Assembly (NCBI GenBank): GCA_947488485.1
Contig: CANKZO010000098.1
Span: 1-8,040 of the forward strand
Source of the DNA: Opitutia bacterium
GTDB taxonomy: Bacteria > Verrucomicrobiota > Verrucomicrobiae > Opitutales > UBA953
Direction: 5' to 3'
DNA: 8,040 nucleotides
Positions 7,878 through 8,040 of this stretch are shown piece after piece (the stretch's first letter is position 1; every line of letters begins with the position of its first letter). A program made the translations under genes and the position numbers. The notes below the pieces were generated by a model. That model worked only from the letters and a program-made list of their open reading frames with translations, did no database searches and was not told the origin of the DNA.

Positions 7878-8040
7878 ACCCCACCCGTCTCCTCACTGCC
7901 TTGCTCTCCTTCACCGCCCTCGGCTTCGCCGAACCGGTCAAGGTAGCGACCTTCGACGTCGACGCCACCCCGCCCCTCGGTTCGGCGATGGCCTACGATA
8001 CGGTCAAGCGCCTCGATGACCTGACGCTGCGTTGTCGCGG
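7874..8040 (+). CDS. N-terminus of a secreted protein, possibly ceramidase-like, 3' end missing
   Basis: Only the first 55 codons and two bases are inside the window. The ATG at 7874 overlaps the LamG stop (ATGA), a typical coupled operon junction. The protein starts with a signal peptide ([19 protein letters not shown]) cleaved probably before EPVKV. The next stretch, [16 protein letters not shown], resembles the start of PVC proteins annotated with a neutral/alkaline non-lysosomal ceramidase N-terminal domain, in which a D(I/V)TPP-G motif opens the first strand. With so little sequence, the family assignment is tentative; the reading frame itself is well supported by the signal peptide, the junction and the continuing open frame. 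If correct, it would be a hydrolase acting outside the cytoplasm, but the substrate cannot be told. Confidence 0.75.
   Translation, partial: MNPTRLLTALLSFTALGFAEPVKVATFDVDATPPLGSAMAYDTVKRLDDLTLRCR

Overview
The window is GC-rich and densely coded. It looks like an accessory catabolic region of a PVC-superphylum bacterium, most likely Verrucomicrobiota, with Planctomycetota as the alternative. The reason is the protein set: a PVC-type membrane-bound dehydrogenase fused to HEAT-like repeats and a PVC-type haem-binding c-type cytochrome domain, a DUF1080 (3-keto-disaccharide hydrolase) protein, a LamG protein, a sialidase-like propeller fused to FG-GAP/VCBS repeats, and near-absence of Shine-Dalgarno sequences. 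The taxon is inferred from these families, not from a marker gene.

Layout: two genes lie on the minus strand on the left. One is a large sialidase-like/FG-GAP protein (1-2368, running off the left edge). Upstream of it in the same direction, 53 bp away, is a small propeller-like lipoprotein of unknown function (2422-3201). A 120-bp divergent intergenic region (3202-3321) holds the only obvious promoter space. To its right, four plus-strand genes are packed almost without gaps: dehydrogenase-cytochrome (3322-6366), DUF1080 hydrolase (6368-7042), LamG protein (7044-7877) and the start of a ceramidase-like protein (7874 to the right edge). The junctions are 1 bp, 1 bp and a 4-bp ATGA overlap, so this is a probable operon with translational coupling.

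How the genes may work together: every gene begins with a signal peptide or lipoprotein signal, although that of the LamG protein is weak. The locus therefore appears to encode extracytoplasmic machinery. A plausible reading is that the dehydrogenase-cytochrome oxidises a sugar hydroxyl and passes electrons to its own haem domain, the DUF1080 enzyme cleaves the resulting 3-keto-glycoside, and the LamG, sialidase-like and ceramidase-like proteins bind or trim the same glycan or glycoconjugate. The family calls are well supported by motifs; the joint pathway and substrate are inference.

No RNA gene, CRISPR array, insertion sequence or convincing terminator was seen. No stretch longer than 300 bases lacks a gene.
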